DNA from: Chloroflexota bacterium | GTDB lineage: Bacteria > Chloroflexota > Dehalococcoidia > UBA2247 > RBG-13-53-26 | NCBI GenBank assembly: GCA_016875915.1 | Contig: VGOM01000008.1 | Span: forward strand, 1-64,000 | Direction: 5' to 3' | DNA: 64,000 bases | In this document: positions 9,139 to 17,435 of the stretch, in pieces | How the letters are laid out: each line of letters starts with the position of its first letter | Numbering within the stretch: position 1 is the stretch's first letter | Made by a program: the position numbers and the translations under genes | The notes under the pieces: model-generated | What the model saw: the letters and a program-made list of their open reading frames with translations, nothing else | Database searches by the model: none | Told to the model about the DNA's origin: nothing

Positions 9139-10455
9139 ATGAGCAGATCGCCCATTGGGACAAGGCTGAGTGAGAGCGTCACTCCACCGTCGCTACGTTG
9201 TGACGCTCCCTGTGCGCCGCACACTATGCAGGCGAGGCTGCATCCGCGGGGTCTTCTCTCCCCCCTCAAAGAGCATTGGCAACTCCTCTGCCTAGTCCTA
9301 GTCCTGCTGGCTTTGCATCTCATCGTTGTGAACTACACCAGGTCATACGTCTACGATGAACAGTCCTATGTGCCGCAGGCCCTCTCGATTGTCCACGAAC
9401 GCGGACCGCAGGTTATTCACTCCGACCCTGGCTTTCTTGACCATCCCGCACTCGCCAAACTCCTCATTGCAGGCGGAGTAGCGGCGTTTGGGAACAACCC
9501 ATGGGGATGGCGAATCCCGTCCGTCATGTTCGGGATTGCCTCCGTCGTCGTCTTCTATTTCATCTGCAGGAAGCTTGGAGGCAAAGGCACCGCGCTTCTG
9601 AGCGCTTTTCTTCTTGTCTTCGAGAACTTCTACTTCATCTATTCCGGCCTGGCGATGCTGGATGTGTTCTCCATAGCATTCATGCTGTGTTCCTTTCTGT
9701 TCTTCCTAGACGAGCGATACATCCTCTCGGGAGCCACGCTGGCGGCGGCTGGGCTCTGCAAGCTGCCTGGTCTCTTTGGAATCCTGGTCATCCTGGGTTA
9801 TTGGGCCTGGGATAGGAAGAGGGCGGACTTCCGCAAGGTTGGACTTCTTGTGTTTTCTTCGGTCCTGGTGTTCCTGTTGCTGATGCCGATAATGGACTTC
9901 GTAGCCACGGACCAGTGGTTCAGCCCTGTCAGCCGGGTCCACGACATGCTGGTGCGTGCAGGATCGCTGAAGTACAGCCAGTTTCCTCCCGAGGTGCGGG
10001 CCGCCATGGGCATGTCCTATCCGTGGGACTGGATTCTGCACACCGGTGGCGAGTGGCTGGGTTCTGGGTGGGCGAGTGACGCCAGAGTGGTTTGTCTCAA
10101 GTACACACCGATGTTCTTCGTCCTGATTGTGCCATCCGTTCTCTATATGGCTTACGAAGCGATTGCGAAGAGGAAACGGTGGGCAGTCTTTGGACTTCTG
10201 TGGTTCGGAGCTACGTACGTTCTGTGGATACCAATAGAACTCGTCACTGACAGAGCCATGTACGCATTCTACTTCCTTCCTGCAGTGGGTGCGGTATGCA
10301 TGGCCATGGCATGCGGCATACAGAGAATCTGGCAGATGTCCAACAGGACAAAGGAGGGAGCCATGCGACGACTTCTCAGAGGGTTGGTGCTGTCGTGCCT
10401 GGTTCTCTATGCGGGGTCGTTCCTGCTTTACTCAACGCTGTTCATATTCGTCTGA
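9139..10455 (+). CDS. PMT/GT39-type dolichyl-phosphate-mannose glycosyltransferase-like membrane protein (ATG at 9226 is an alternative start)
   Basis: Multi-TM; 'YVYDEQSYVPQALSIVHERGPQVIHSDPGFLDHPALAKLLIAGG' typical of family first periplasmic loop. Confidence 0.8.
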   Translation: MSRSPIGTRLSESVTPPSLRCDAPCAPHTMQARLHPRGLLSPLKEHWQLLCLVLVLLALHLIVVNYTRSYVYDEQSYVPQALSIVHERGPQVIHSDPGFLDHPALAKLLIAGGVAAFGNNPWGWRIPSVMFGIASVVVFYFICRKLGGKGTALLSAFLLVFENFYFIYSGLAMLDVFSIAFMLCSFLFFLDERYILSGATLAAAGLCKLPGLFGILVILGYWAWDRKRADFRKVGLLVFSSVLVFLLLMPIMDFVATDQWFSPVSRVHDMLVRAGSLKYSQFPPEVRAAMGMSYPWDWILHTGGEWLGSGWASDARVVCLKYTPMFFVLIVPSVLYMAYEAIAKRKRWAVFGLLWFGATYVLWIPIELVTDRAMYAFYFLPAVGAVCMAMACGIQRIWQMSNRTKEGAMRRLLRGLVLSCLVLYAGSFLLYSTLFIFV

Positions 10456-10470
10456 CGGGGCTGCCGCTGC

Positions 10471-11766
10471 GTGCCAAAAGACACTGCAGGAGAAGAAGTG
10501 CTTGGGGCCTCCCCAGGAAGGCGCAGTCTCCGCAGCCTGACCATGCGAAGCAGGCTGATTCTCGGTGTCGCCATTCTGCTCTGTCTCTGGGTTTGGACAG
10601 TGTCGGTGAGCGATCTGGTCAGTCACTTTGGGGCCGGCCTTTGGGATTTCAAGACCGCCTACTACGCTGCCAAGGCGAGCTCTGCCGGACTGAATCCCTA
10701 TGACAACCAGGCCCTGTCTCAGATAGCGGGACACGCGGTCAGGCTGCCTTTCGTCTACCTGCCTATTACGCTCTGGTTCTACCGCGTCTTCTCGCTGATG
10801 GACCTCAGCGCTGCCTCGTACCTGCTTCTTGCCCTAAAAAGCCTGTCTCTGATCTTCCTGCTGTATTTGTGGCGCAAGGAGTTTCTGCGTGGCAAGGTCG
10901 ACTTGCTCTTCTATCCTTTCTGCCTGGTGGCCTTCTCCGCGGCATTCGTTCGCGATGTCTTGAGTGGCAACGTCTCGATGTTTGAGGAAGTCCTGGTCTG
11001 GATCGCACTGTGGTTCTATGTGAAGAGTAGATATGGCCCATTCTGTCTTTTCATAGTCCTGGCATCATGCTTCAAACTAACACCAATCATTCTTCTCGCG
11101 CTCCTGCTGTTTGGCGAGAACGGGAAGAACAGATATGCGTACCTGTTCGGCGCGTGCATCTCCTTCATGCTTATCATCCTGGGGTGCTACGTAGCCTCTC
11201 CAGTTGTGTTCCGAGCCTACCTGCACAATGCGTTTGGATCTGGGTCGCTCACGTTCAGCGAAATTGGCGCAGTGAACCCAGCGACTTTGCCCCTGGTGGG
11301 CGACATCATTTCATTGTTTGTGTGGCCGGTTCCCGAAGCTGCTGCATTTGTACTGTATTTCGCCGTTGTAGCTGTTGTCATCTTGCTCACGTGGCGAACG
11401 ATCATCAGGCTGAATTCCTCGGAAGCAGAAGACAGGAGCATCCTGCTGGTGTTCTTGGCTTGCGTAGCGTATGCTCTCATACTCCCACGGTTCAAAGACT
11501 ATGCCTATATTCTCCTCCTTGCGCCAACCTACCTGGTAGTCAAGAGAGTCGGCCAGATAGCGGGATTCGCCATCATCTTCGGGGCAGAGCTGATCCTTAC
11601 GGCCACCAAGGTTCCCGATACACAAGCGAGCGGATGGAGTTTCCCCTTCGGATACTATCCGCTTTTCCTGGCGTACTGCGTGTGGATTCTCTACATCTAC
11701 ACAATAGCGGGACTGGCCAGGAGGTCGGTTGGTGCACGCCCCGCCCCTCTGGAGGGATCAGGCTGA
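10471..11766 (+). CDS. GT87/DUF2029-type glycosyltransferase membrane protein
   Basis: Multi-TM; 'DFKTAYYAAKASSAGLNPYD' loop motif; follows GT39-like gene. Confidence 0.75.
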   Translation: MPKDTAGEEVLGASPGRRSLRSLTMRSRLILGVAILLCLWVWTVSVSDLVSHFGAGLWDFKTAYYAAKASSAGLNPYDNQALSQIAGHAVRLPFVYLPITLWFYRVFSLMDLSAASYLLLALKSLSLIFLLYLWRKEFLRGKVDLLFYPFCLVAFSAAFVRDVLSGNVSMFEEVLVWIALWFYVKSRYGPFCLFIVLASCFKLTPIILLALLLFGENGKNRYAYLFGACISFMLIILGCYVASPVVFRAYLHNAFGSGSLTFSEIGAVNPATLPLVGDIISLFVWPVPEAAAFVLYFAVVAVVILLTWRTIIRLNSSEAEDRSILLVFLACVAYALILPRFKDYAYILLLAPTYLVVKRVGQIAGFAIIFGAELILTATKVPDTQASGWSFPFGYYPLFLAYCVWILYIYTIAGLARRSVGARPAPLEGSG

Positions 11767-12200
11767 GGCGCTACGCGTGCAGTCTGAAGAACGCGATGCG
11801 AACAATCCGCTGAAGAAGACTCCCTGAGATGGTTCTTCGTCTCAAGCCACACCCCTGAGCGGAGAGATGTCTTCTCTTTCTTCTTGATGCGCGACCAGAC
11901 AGCAGCCACTTCCTGCGGACACGTCGATGCCTGACGTCGCCGCAACCTCGTCCAACGAGGACCACCTCAAACCGCAGCCGGAGGCAGCAATCGTCTGCGC
12001 GGCTCCAATCCGTCTTCCACTAGTCTTCAGGCAGATGGTCACAGGGCGCCTGACGTGAGGCGCTGCTCGGGCCATACGGCTTCACCCGAGGCCGCCAAAT
12101 GCCCGTCCCATGCCCGGTCAATGCCAATGCCCGCTTCTACACAGGACGACGCTGAAGGGAGCGCGAATGCAAAGGACGAGAGGGAACGACCAGGCAGACA

Positions 12201-12383
12201 CTAGCGAAGAATGCGTCTGCAAACAAGGTAGGCGAATAGAAACGGGACAGCCAAGAGGGCGTTCAGAGCGAGGCCTTGCGTAATCGTGACCGGGGTCTTC
12301 TCAATGACGAGCGCGACGTTGAATACGGCGTAGATGGCAATGATGAATGCAGGGATGAGGACGGCAACGGCGATGGCTTTCAT
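12201..12383 (-). CDS. Small two-TM membrane protein (60 aa)
   Basis: ATG at 12383; MKAIAVAVLIPAFIIAIYAVFNVALVIEKTPVTITQGLALNALLAVPFLFAYLVCRRILR. Confidence 0.5.
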   Translation of the reverse strand: MKAIAVAVLIPAFIIAIYAVFNVALVIEKTPVTITQGLALNALLAVPFLFAYLVCRRILR

Positions 12384-12456
12384 ATGCGGGCAGAATATAC
12401 CACGCCTGATCATCTCCCGCAAGCAGGGCAAGTCATGTGGCTCTTGCACTGACCCA

Positions 12457-12729
12457 CTAGGTGTCCTCCCCGGAGGTTCGCTGTGTCACCAGCGGGGACT
12501 CCATAGCCGTGTCTGGGACGTCTGCATATGCCTTGGCCTCAAGTAGTGCTGGCTTGTTACGAGCCGGCGATCCCAGTGCACGCTTCGCCGTGGCCATGTG
12601 GGGGGGCTGGGTGGGGGAAGGGGAGTAGGTGCCGCCAATCCTGTGGTGCAGCCTGGCATTCTTTTCAAACGCGGCTATGACGTCCGGCGCAATTGAGTTC
12701 AGCATCGGCTTGCTCAGTGTTGCCGGCAC
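12457..12729 (-). CDS. Hypothetical 90-aa protein, GTG start, possible downstream member of the micro-ORF cluster
   Basis: GTG start preceded at about 7 nt by AAAGGG; no recognised motif. Confidence 0.3.
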   Translation of the reverse strand: MPATLSKPMLNSIAPDVIAAFEKNARLHHRIGGTYSPSPTQPPHMATAKRALGSPARNKPALLEAKAYADVPDTAMESPLVTQRTSGEDT

Positions 12730-12751
12730 CCATGAACCCTTTCTTGGAGAG

Positions 12752-12856
12752 CTAGCGCGACCAGATGAAGGTGTACACCAGGACCGTGGCCATGGCCATC
12801 AGCCTCAGCATACGGATGGAGAGATCAGCCCTGTGCGCCTTCACCAGGGTCTTCAT
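12752..12856 (-). CDS. Micro-ORF C, 34 aa: MKTLVKAHRADLSIRMLRLMAMATVLVYTFIWSR (basic N-terminus, hydrophobic C-terminus)
   Basis: ATG directly follows TAG of micro-ORF B in the same frame. Confidence 0.5.
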   Translation of the reverse strand: MKTLVKAHRADLSIRMLRLMAMATVLVYTFIWSR

Positions 12857-12970
12857 CTAGCGTGCGCTCTTCCGTGAGATTTTGCTCACCTTGGGCTGAA
12901 CCTTCCTGGTGACCTTGCGGCCAGCGGGGGCCACAGCCTTGGCTCTCTTCGTCTTAAGCGCCGTCTTCAT
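12857..12970 (-). CDS. Micro-ORF B, 37 aa: MKTALKTKRAKAVAPAGRKVTRKVQPKVSKISRKSAR (highly basic)
   Basis: ATG directly follows TAG of micro-ORF A in the same frame; 14 K/R and no D/E. Confidence 0.55.
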   Translation of the reverse strand: MKTALKTKRAKAVAPAGRKVTRKVQPKVSKISRKSAR

Positions 12971-13111
12971 CTACTTCTTGCCTCCCTTCTTCGCGGTCTT
13001 GCCTGCCATCTTCTTCGGCTGCACCTTGGCTACCGCCTTGCCCTTGGGGGCTGCTGCCTTGGCCTTGGGAGCGGCTGTGCGAGCCTTGGCCGTCTTCGCA
13101 ATAGTCTTCAT
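12971..13111 (-). CDS. Micro-ORF A, 46 aa: MKTIAKTAKARTAAPKAKAAAPKGKAVAKVQPKKMAGKTAKKGGKK (histone-H1-tail/KAP-like)
   Basis: Strong SD aaggaggtga upstream of ATG at 13111; Lys/Ala/Pro-rich, 16 K/R and no D/E. Confidence 0.65.
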   Translation of the reverse strand: MKTIAKTAKARTAAPKAKAAAPKGKAVAKVQPKKMAGKTAKKGGKK

Positions 13112-13269
13112 TCGTTGTCACCTCCTTTCTTCGAACGTTGATCATGAGTGTATACACGGTATCTCACGTCTGTGTCTCGCCCTGCGCCGCTTCACTCACC
13201 GTTTTCCCTCGCTGTTCCCGATGAGTGTCACCGATGGGTCACAGGCGATGCATGGACCTGTCGCACGTC

Positions 13270-13299
13270 TTGACAAGGCTCGTGGGGGTCGGTCACAAT
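13270..13299 (+). promoter_or_regulatory. Candidate sigma70-type promoter for prepilin peptidase
   Basis: TTGACA 13270-13275, 18-nt spacer, CACAAT 13294-13299. Confidence 0.35.
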
Positions 13300-13306
13300 T
13301 GGGCCC

Positions 13307-14089
13307 GTGCAGTCATTCGAGATAGCGCTTTTCGGGGTGCTCGGTCTGGCCCTGGGCAGCTTCCTCAATGTCTGCATCGACCGGCTGCCTGGGGGCCGGT
13401 CAATCGTCAAGCCGCCCTCCGAGTGCGACTCCTGCCACCGCCGCCTCTCGGCGGGCGATCTGATACCCCTGCTGAGCTACCTCTGGCTGCGCGGCCGCTG
13501 CCGCTACTGCCAGGCCGCCATTCCAAGGCGCGTCTTCGTGGTGGAACTGGTCACCGGGGCCGCCCTGGCCCTGCTCTGCTGGCGCTACGGCCTGACCGCC
13601 GAGTTCGGGGTCATCGGACTGTGGGCCGTGGTCTTCATCGTCGTCTTCTTCATTGACCTGGAGCAGGGCCTGATACTGAACGTGCTGGTCTATCCCGCCA
13701 TTGGGGTGGCCCTGCTTCTGGCCTGGCTGGTGGAGCCGCCGTGGCTGGAGGGCTGGGTGCTTGCCCCTGTGGTCAGCTCTGCGGTGGGCGGGGCAGTGGG
13801 ACTGGCCATGTTCTGGCTCATCGTGGTCTTCTCGCGCGGGGGCATGGGCTGGGGCGACGTGAAGCTGGCCGCCCTCATCGGGCTGATCTGCGGGTTCCCC
13901 CTGGTGCTGCTGGCCTTGATCCTGGGGGCGGTGCTGGGGGGACTGGCGGCGCTGGGTCTGCTCCTGGTCAGGCGGCGGCGCTGGGCCTCCGGTCAGACCA
14001 TACCCTTCGGACCGTCACTGGCCGTGGCCACCATGGCCACCATTCTTTGGGGCAGCGCCGTTGGCGACTGGTACCTGGATCTCCTCTAG
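13307..14089 (+). CDS. pilD: Prepilin peptidase (A24 family)
   Basis: 'GLALGSFLNVCIDRLP', CxxC pairs 'CDSCHRRLSAGDLIPLLSYLWLRGRCRYC', 'GMGWGDVKLAALIGL'. Confidence 0.93.
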   Translation: MQSFEIALFGVLGLALGSFLNVCIDRLPGGRSIVKPPSECDSCHRRLSAGDLIPLLSYLWLRGRCRYCQAAIPRRVFVVELVTGAALALLCWRYGLTAEFGVIGLWAVVFIVVFFIDLEQGLILNVLVYPAIGVALLLAWLVEPPWLEGWVLAPVVSSAVGGAVGLAMFWLIVVFSRGGMGWGDVKLAALIGLICGFPLVLLALILGAVLGGLAALGLLLVRRRRWASGQTIPFGPSLAVATMATILWGSAVGDWYLDLL

Positions 14090-17000
14090 CTTCTCCGACT
14101 CCAGCGTCTTGGCGATGGCCCCTGAGCGGACCGCTTCGACGAAGGCTCGGGCCAGCCTGGGATCGAACTGGCTGCCGGCGCAGCGGGTGATCTCCTCCAG
14201 GGCCTCATCCCACGACAGGGCGTCGTGGTGAGGCCGGTAGGACGTCATGTCGGCGAAGGCATTGGCCAGGCACAGGATGCGCGCCTCCAGGGGTATGGCC
14301 TCCCCTTTGAGCCCGTCGGGGTAGCCGCTGCCGTCGTAGTTCTCATGGTGATGCAGGATGGCCGGCACGCAGGCCGACAGGCCGGGCATGTTGGAGATGA
14401 TGGTCACTCCCAGCCTGGGGTGGGTCCTCAGCTCGGCCAGCTCGTCCTCGGTCAGGGGGTCCTTGGTGGTCAGTATCCGGTCGCTCACGCCGATCTTGCC
14501 GATGTCGTGCAGCAGGGAGGCGGCGCTCAGCCGGGATATCAGGTCCGGCGGCGAGCCGATGGCCTCCGCCAGGGCCAGGGCATAGCCCCTGACCTGGTGG
14601 GAGTGGGTGTAGGTATAGTGGTCCTTTGCATCAACAGCCGTGGTCAGCGCGTATATGGCTGCCAGGCTGGGACTGCGCGTCTCCCTGGTGGCCTCCACGG
14701 GCAGTGTCGACCTGACCTTGGCAGGGAGGTAGGTCCGGTTGCCGCCGTTGTACTTGGCGTAGTACAGGGCCGTGTCGGCCACGGTGACCATGTCGGCGGC
14801 GGTGGTCCCATCCTCGGGGCAGTTGGCCACGCCGATGCTGGCCGCCACGCCTGTCGAGGCCAGCTGCATCTGGTGGGCGATGGTCTGCCGCACGCGCTCC
14901 GCTACATGGTAGGCGGCGTCGGTGTCGATGTGGGGCAGGATGACGGCGAACTCGTCACCGCCGTAGCGGAAGGCCTGGTCGCTGGTGCGGATGCAGGCCT
15001 TGATCAGGCCGCTGACCTCCCGGAGCAGTTGGTCGCCGGCCGGGTGTCCGAAGATGTCGTTGTAGACCTTGAAGGCGTCGAGGTCCAGCATGAGCAGCGA
15101 GAAGGTCCCTCCGTACCTGGCCTGCCGGGTGAGCTCTTCCTTCAGCCTTTCGTCGAAGTGGCGGCGGTTGAACAGGGTGGTCAGCTCGTCCACGCGGGCC
15201 TTCTCCCTGGCCTGGTGGTAGAGCTGGGAGTTCTCGATGGGCGTGGTGATATGCGTGGCCAGTTGCTCCAGCAGCTTCACCTGCCTCATGTTGTAGGCCC
15301 CCGGTTGATTGCTGGCCACCGTCAGTGAGCCTATGCTTCGGCCGCCGGAGACCAGGGGCAGGTAGACGATGGACCGGATCCCCTGCCTGGTGTGCTTGTC
15401 AGCAGTGACGAATCGGCTCTGTTTGACCAGATCGGGTTCATAGAGGCTCTTGTGGTGGGTCATTACCCATTCCGCACCGGTGCCGGCCAGGGGGATCCTC
15501 TGGTCCACCTGCCACGGTGAGGACGAGGTGCTGGACAGGGCCAGGAAGACCAGCTCGTTCCCCTCGGCCAGGGCGATGGTGGCCCAGTCCACCGGGGCCA
15601 CCTTCTCCAGTTCCTCCGAGAAGCGGTCGAAAGCCTCCTGGATGTCCATGCTCGAGCTGAGGATGGACATCAGCCGGTTGAAGATGACCAGCTCCTCCTC
15701 CTTGGCCTGGAGCTCCTCACGCATGGACTCCTTCTCGATGGCTGCGGCGAAGCGGTTCAGAGCCGAGAAGATCAGGTCGATCTCCTCCAGGGACAGTATC
15801 GCCCTCCTCCGCTTCCGGCTCAGCGCCAGAATGCCCGCCAGCCTGTCATCGTTCCTGATGGGGAAGAGCATATCGATGCCGGCGGTTTCGATCTCCTTGC
15901 GCTCCTCATCCCACAGTGAGGCGAACTCGGGCAGTATCTGCAGGTCCAGCTTCGACAGCGGTTCGGTCTGGTTCATCAGCCGGGTGTGTATGGGGCTGTC
16001 CTCTCTGATCCTGATCTGAGCCGGCGCGTCGTTCTCGTCCAGCGAGTAGCTGGCCCGGGTGTCCAGTCCGCCCCGTTCCAGCGAGGGCACTATCAGCCAT
16101 GCCTGACGGGAGTCCGTCGAGCGACAGATCAGGGTTAGCAGCTCCTGGCCGAAGGCGTCGAGATCGGTGATGCCGTAGGTGGTGGAGATGAATTCATGCA
16201 ACTGCTGCCGGTAGCTGTGTTTCCGGCCCACGAAGAGCCCCTCCACGGCCTCGCGGAGGAAGCTGTGGGCCAGATAGACCAGAATGACGCAGAGGAAGGC
16301 CACCCCGATGCTGGCGGCAATGGGCTTGACCTGCCACTGGAAGTCGAAGGCGATGGAGGCCAGCCAGTAGAGCACGGCGTAGGCCACCCCGATGATCACT
16401 GTGAGCCAGAAGAAGACCAGTACCCGGCGGAGGGCTGCCCCCACATCCATCAGCCGGTGGGCGGCAATGGCGTAGACGATGATCAGCGCCACGCCCAGGA
16501 CGCCGATGTGGGCGGTGGCGTATTTCGTACCCACATCGGTGAGCGAGGTGATCATACCCGCGGCTCCCACCAGTGTTGCCAGGAGAAGGTAGGTCAGCTG
16601 ATTGCGCTCCATCACCTGCGCCGACGCCTTGAACCTCCGCCGCAGGAGCAGCAGATCGTGGCCCACTAGGGCCAGTGCGCCTACCACGATGGGGATGATC
16701 CCCACTCCGTACTTGATGGTGGAGGTCTCGCCGGTGGTGTCCACCAGCCGGGGCATGAAGTCTGTCGCTACTAGGATGATGGTGGCCGCCAGGATGAGGT
16801 AGGCCAGGAAGGCCATGCGGTCTAGCCTGCTGGTGGCATACGAGCGCAGGACGAAATGGAACTGGATGATCATCAGGATAGCCAGGCAGATGATGACCTT
16901 GACCGCGATCCTCTCGTGGTTGGCGAAGACCTCGGCCCGGAAGAGGAAGTCTGCCAGGCTGTAGAGCATGGCTGGGATGAGATAGACCAGGAAGAGGAGT

Positions 17001-17095
17001 CCCTGCTTCGGCCACGGCCGGGTGATCAGCAGCACCGCCAGCGGGACCATGTAGACGGCGGTGGCCAGCAGCGGAATGATCATTTGGCTTTCCAT
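14015..17095 (-). CDS. Membrane signalling protein: N-terminal multi-TM + GAF + GGDEF + HD-GYP
   Basis: 'RYGGDEFAVILPH', 'LLHDIGKIGVSDRIL', 'HHENYDGSGYPDGLKGEAIPLEARIL'. Confidence 0.92.
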   Translation of the reverse strand: MESQMIIPLLATAVYMVPLAVLLITRPWPKQGLLFLVYLIPAMLYSLADFLFRAEVFANHERIAVKVIICLAILMIIQFHFVLRSYATSRLDRMAFLAYLILAATIILVATDFMPRLVDTTGETSTIKYGVGIIPIVVGALALVGHDLLLLRRRFKASAQVMERNQLTYLLLATLVGAAGMITSLTDVGTKYATAHIGVLGVALIIVYAIAAHRLMDVGAALRRVLVFFWLTVIIGVAYAVLYWLASIAFDFQWQVKPIAASIGVAFLCVILVYLAHSFLREAVEGLFVGRKHSYRQQLHEFISTTYGITDLDAFGQELLTLICRSTDSRQAWLIVPSLERGGLDTRASYSLDENDAPAQIRIREDSPIHTRLMNQTEPLSKLDLQILPEFASLWDEERKEIETAGIDMLFPIRNDDRLAGILALSRKRRRAILSLEEIDLIFSALNRFAAAIEKESMREELQAKEEELVIFNRLMSILSSSMDIQEAFDRFSEELEKVAPVDWATIALAEGNELVFLALSSTSSSPWQVDQRIPLAGTGAEWVMTHHKSLYEPDLVKQSRFVTADKHTRQGIRSIVYLPLVSGGRSIGSLTVASNQPGAYNMRQVKLLEQLATHITTPIENSQLYHQAREKARVDELTTLFNRRHFDERLKEELTRQARYGGTFSLLMLDLDAFKVYNDIFGHPAGDQLLREVSGLIKACIRTSDQAFRYGGDEFAVILPHIDTDAAYHVAERVRQTIAHQMQLASTGVAASIGVANCPEDGTTAADMVTVADTALYYAKYNGGNRTYLPAKVRSTLPVEATRETRSPSLAAIYALTTAVDAKDHYTYTHSHQVRGYALALAEAIGSPPDLISRLSAASLLHDIGKIGVSDRILTTKDPLTEDELAELRTHPRLGVTIISNMPGLSACVPAILHHHENYDGSGYPDGLKGEAIPLEARILCLANAFADMTSYRPHHDALSWDEALEEITRCAGSQFDPRLARAFVEAVRSGAIAKTLESEKLEEIQVPVANGAAPKNGGHGGHGQ

Positions 17096-17276
17096 GGCAG
17101 CAACAGCCCTACTCCCGGAGCGACGCCTGACTATCGAAGAGAATGCTCGCGGCGATCACGTCCTGGCCTTCGGGTAGATTCTGTCACCCTGTGATAGCTT
17201 TGAGAAGACCCAAATGGATAGGATTAGTGAGCTATCTGGATCGTACGTGCCGCACACCCAGGGGTGGTGGGGCATG

Positions 17277-17328
17277 CCGTCAGGTCCTTCCGCGGAAGGA
17301 TCATGCCGCACTTGATGCGGCATCCAAG
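17277..17328. repeat. Composite hairpin repeat, module A + B
   Basis: TCCTTCCGCGGAAGGA (17285-17300) then tcatgccgcacttgatgcggcatcca. Confidence 0.88.
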
Positions 17329-17360
17329 GGTGGGGTGGGGTGGAAGTGGCCCAGCCGCAG

Positions 17361-17397
17361 AAAAGCAAGAGGGCGGCTGGTCTTGCACGGCCGCCCT
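17361..17397 (-). terminator. Rho-independent terminator downstream of GH3-like gene
   Basis: AGGGCGGC (17370-17377)/GCCGCCCT (17390-17397) stem followed on minus strand by cttgctttt. Confidence 0.65.
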
Positions 17398-17435
17398 TCC
17401 CTCTTGCCCGGTCAGAACAGAATGGCTTTGTACAG

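Noticed and set aside
12954-13157. 67-aa ORF 'MYTLMINVRRKEVTTNEDYCEDGQGSHSRSQGQG...' on minus strand
   Set aside because: Frame-shifted reading of the micro-ORF A region; the alternative frame has the strong SD and correct spacing.
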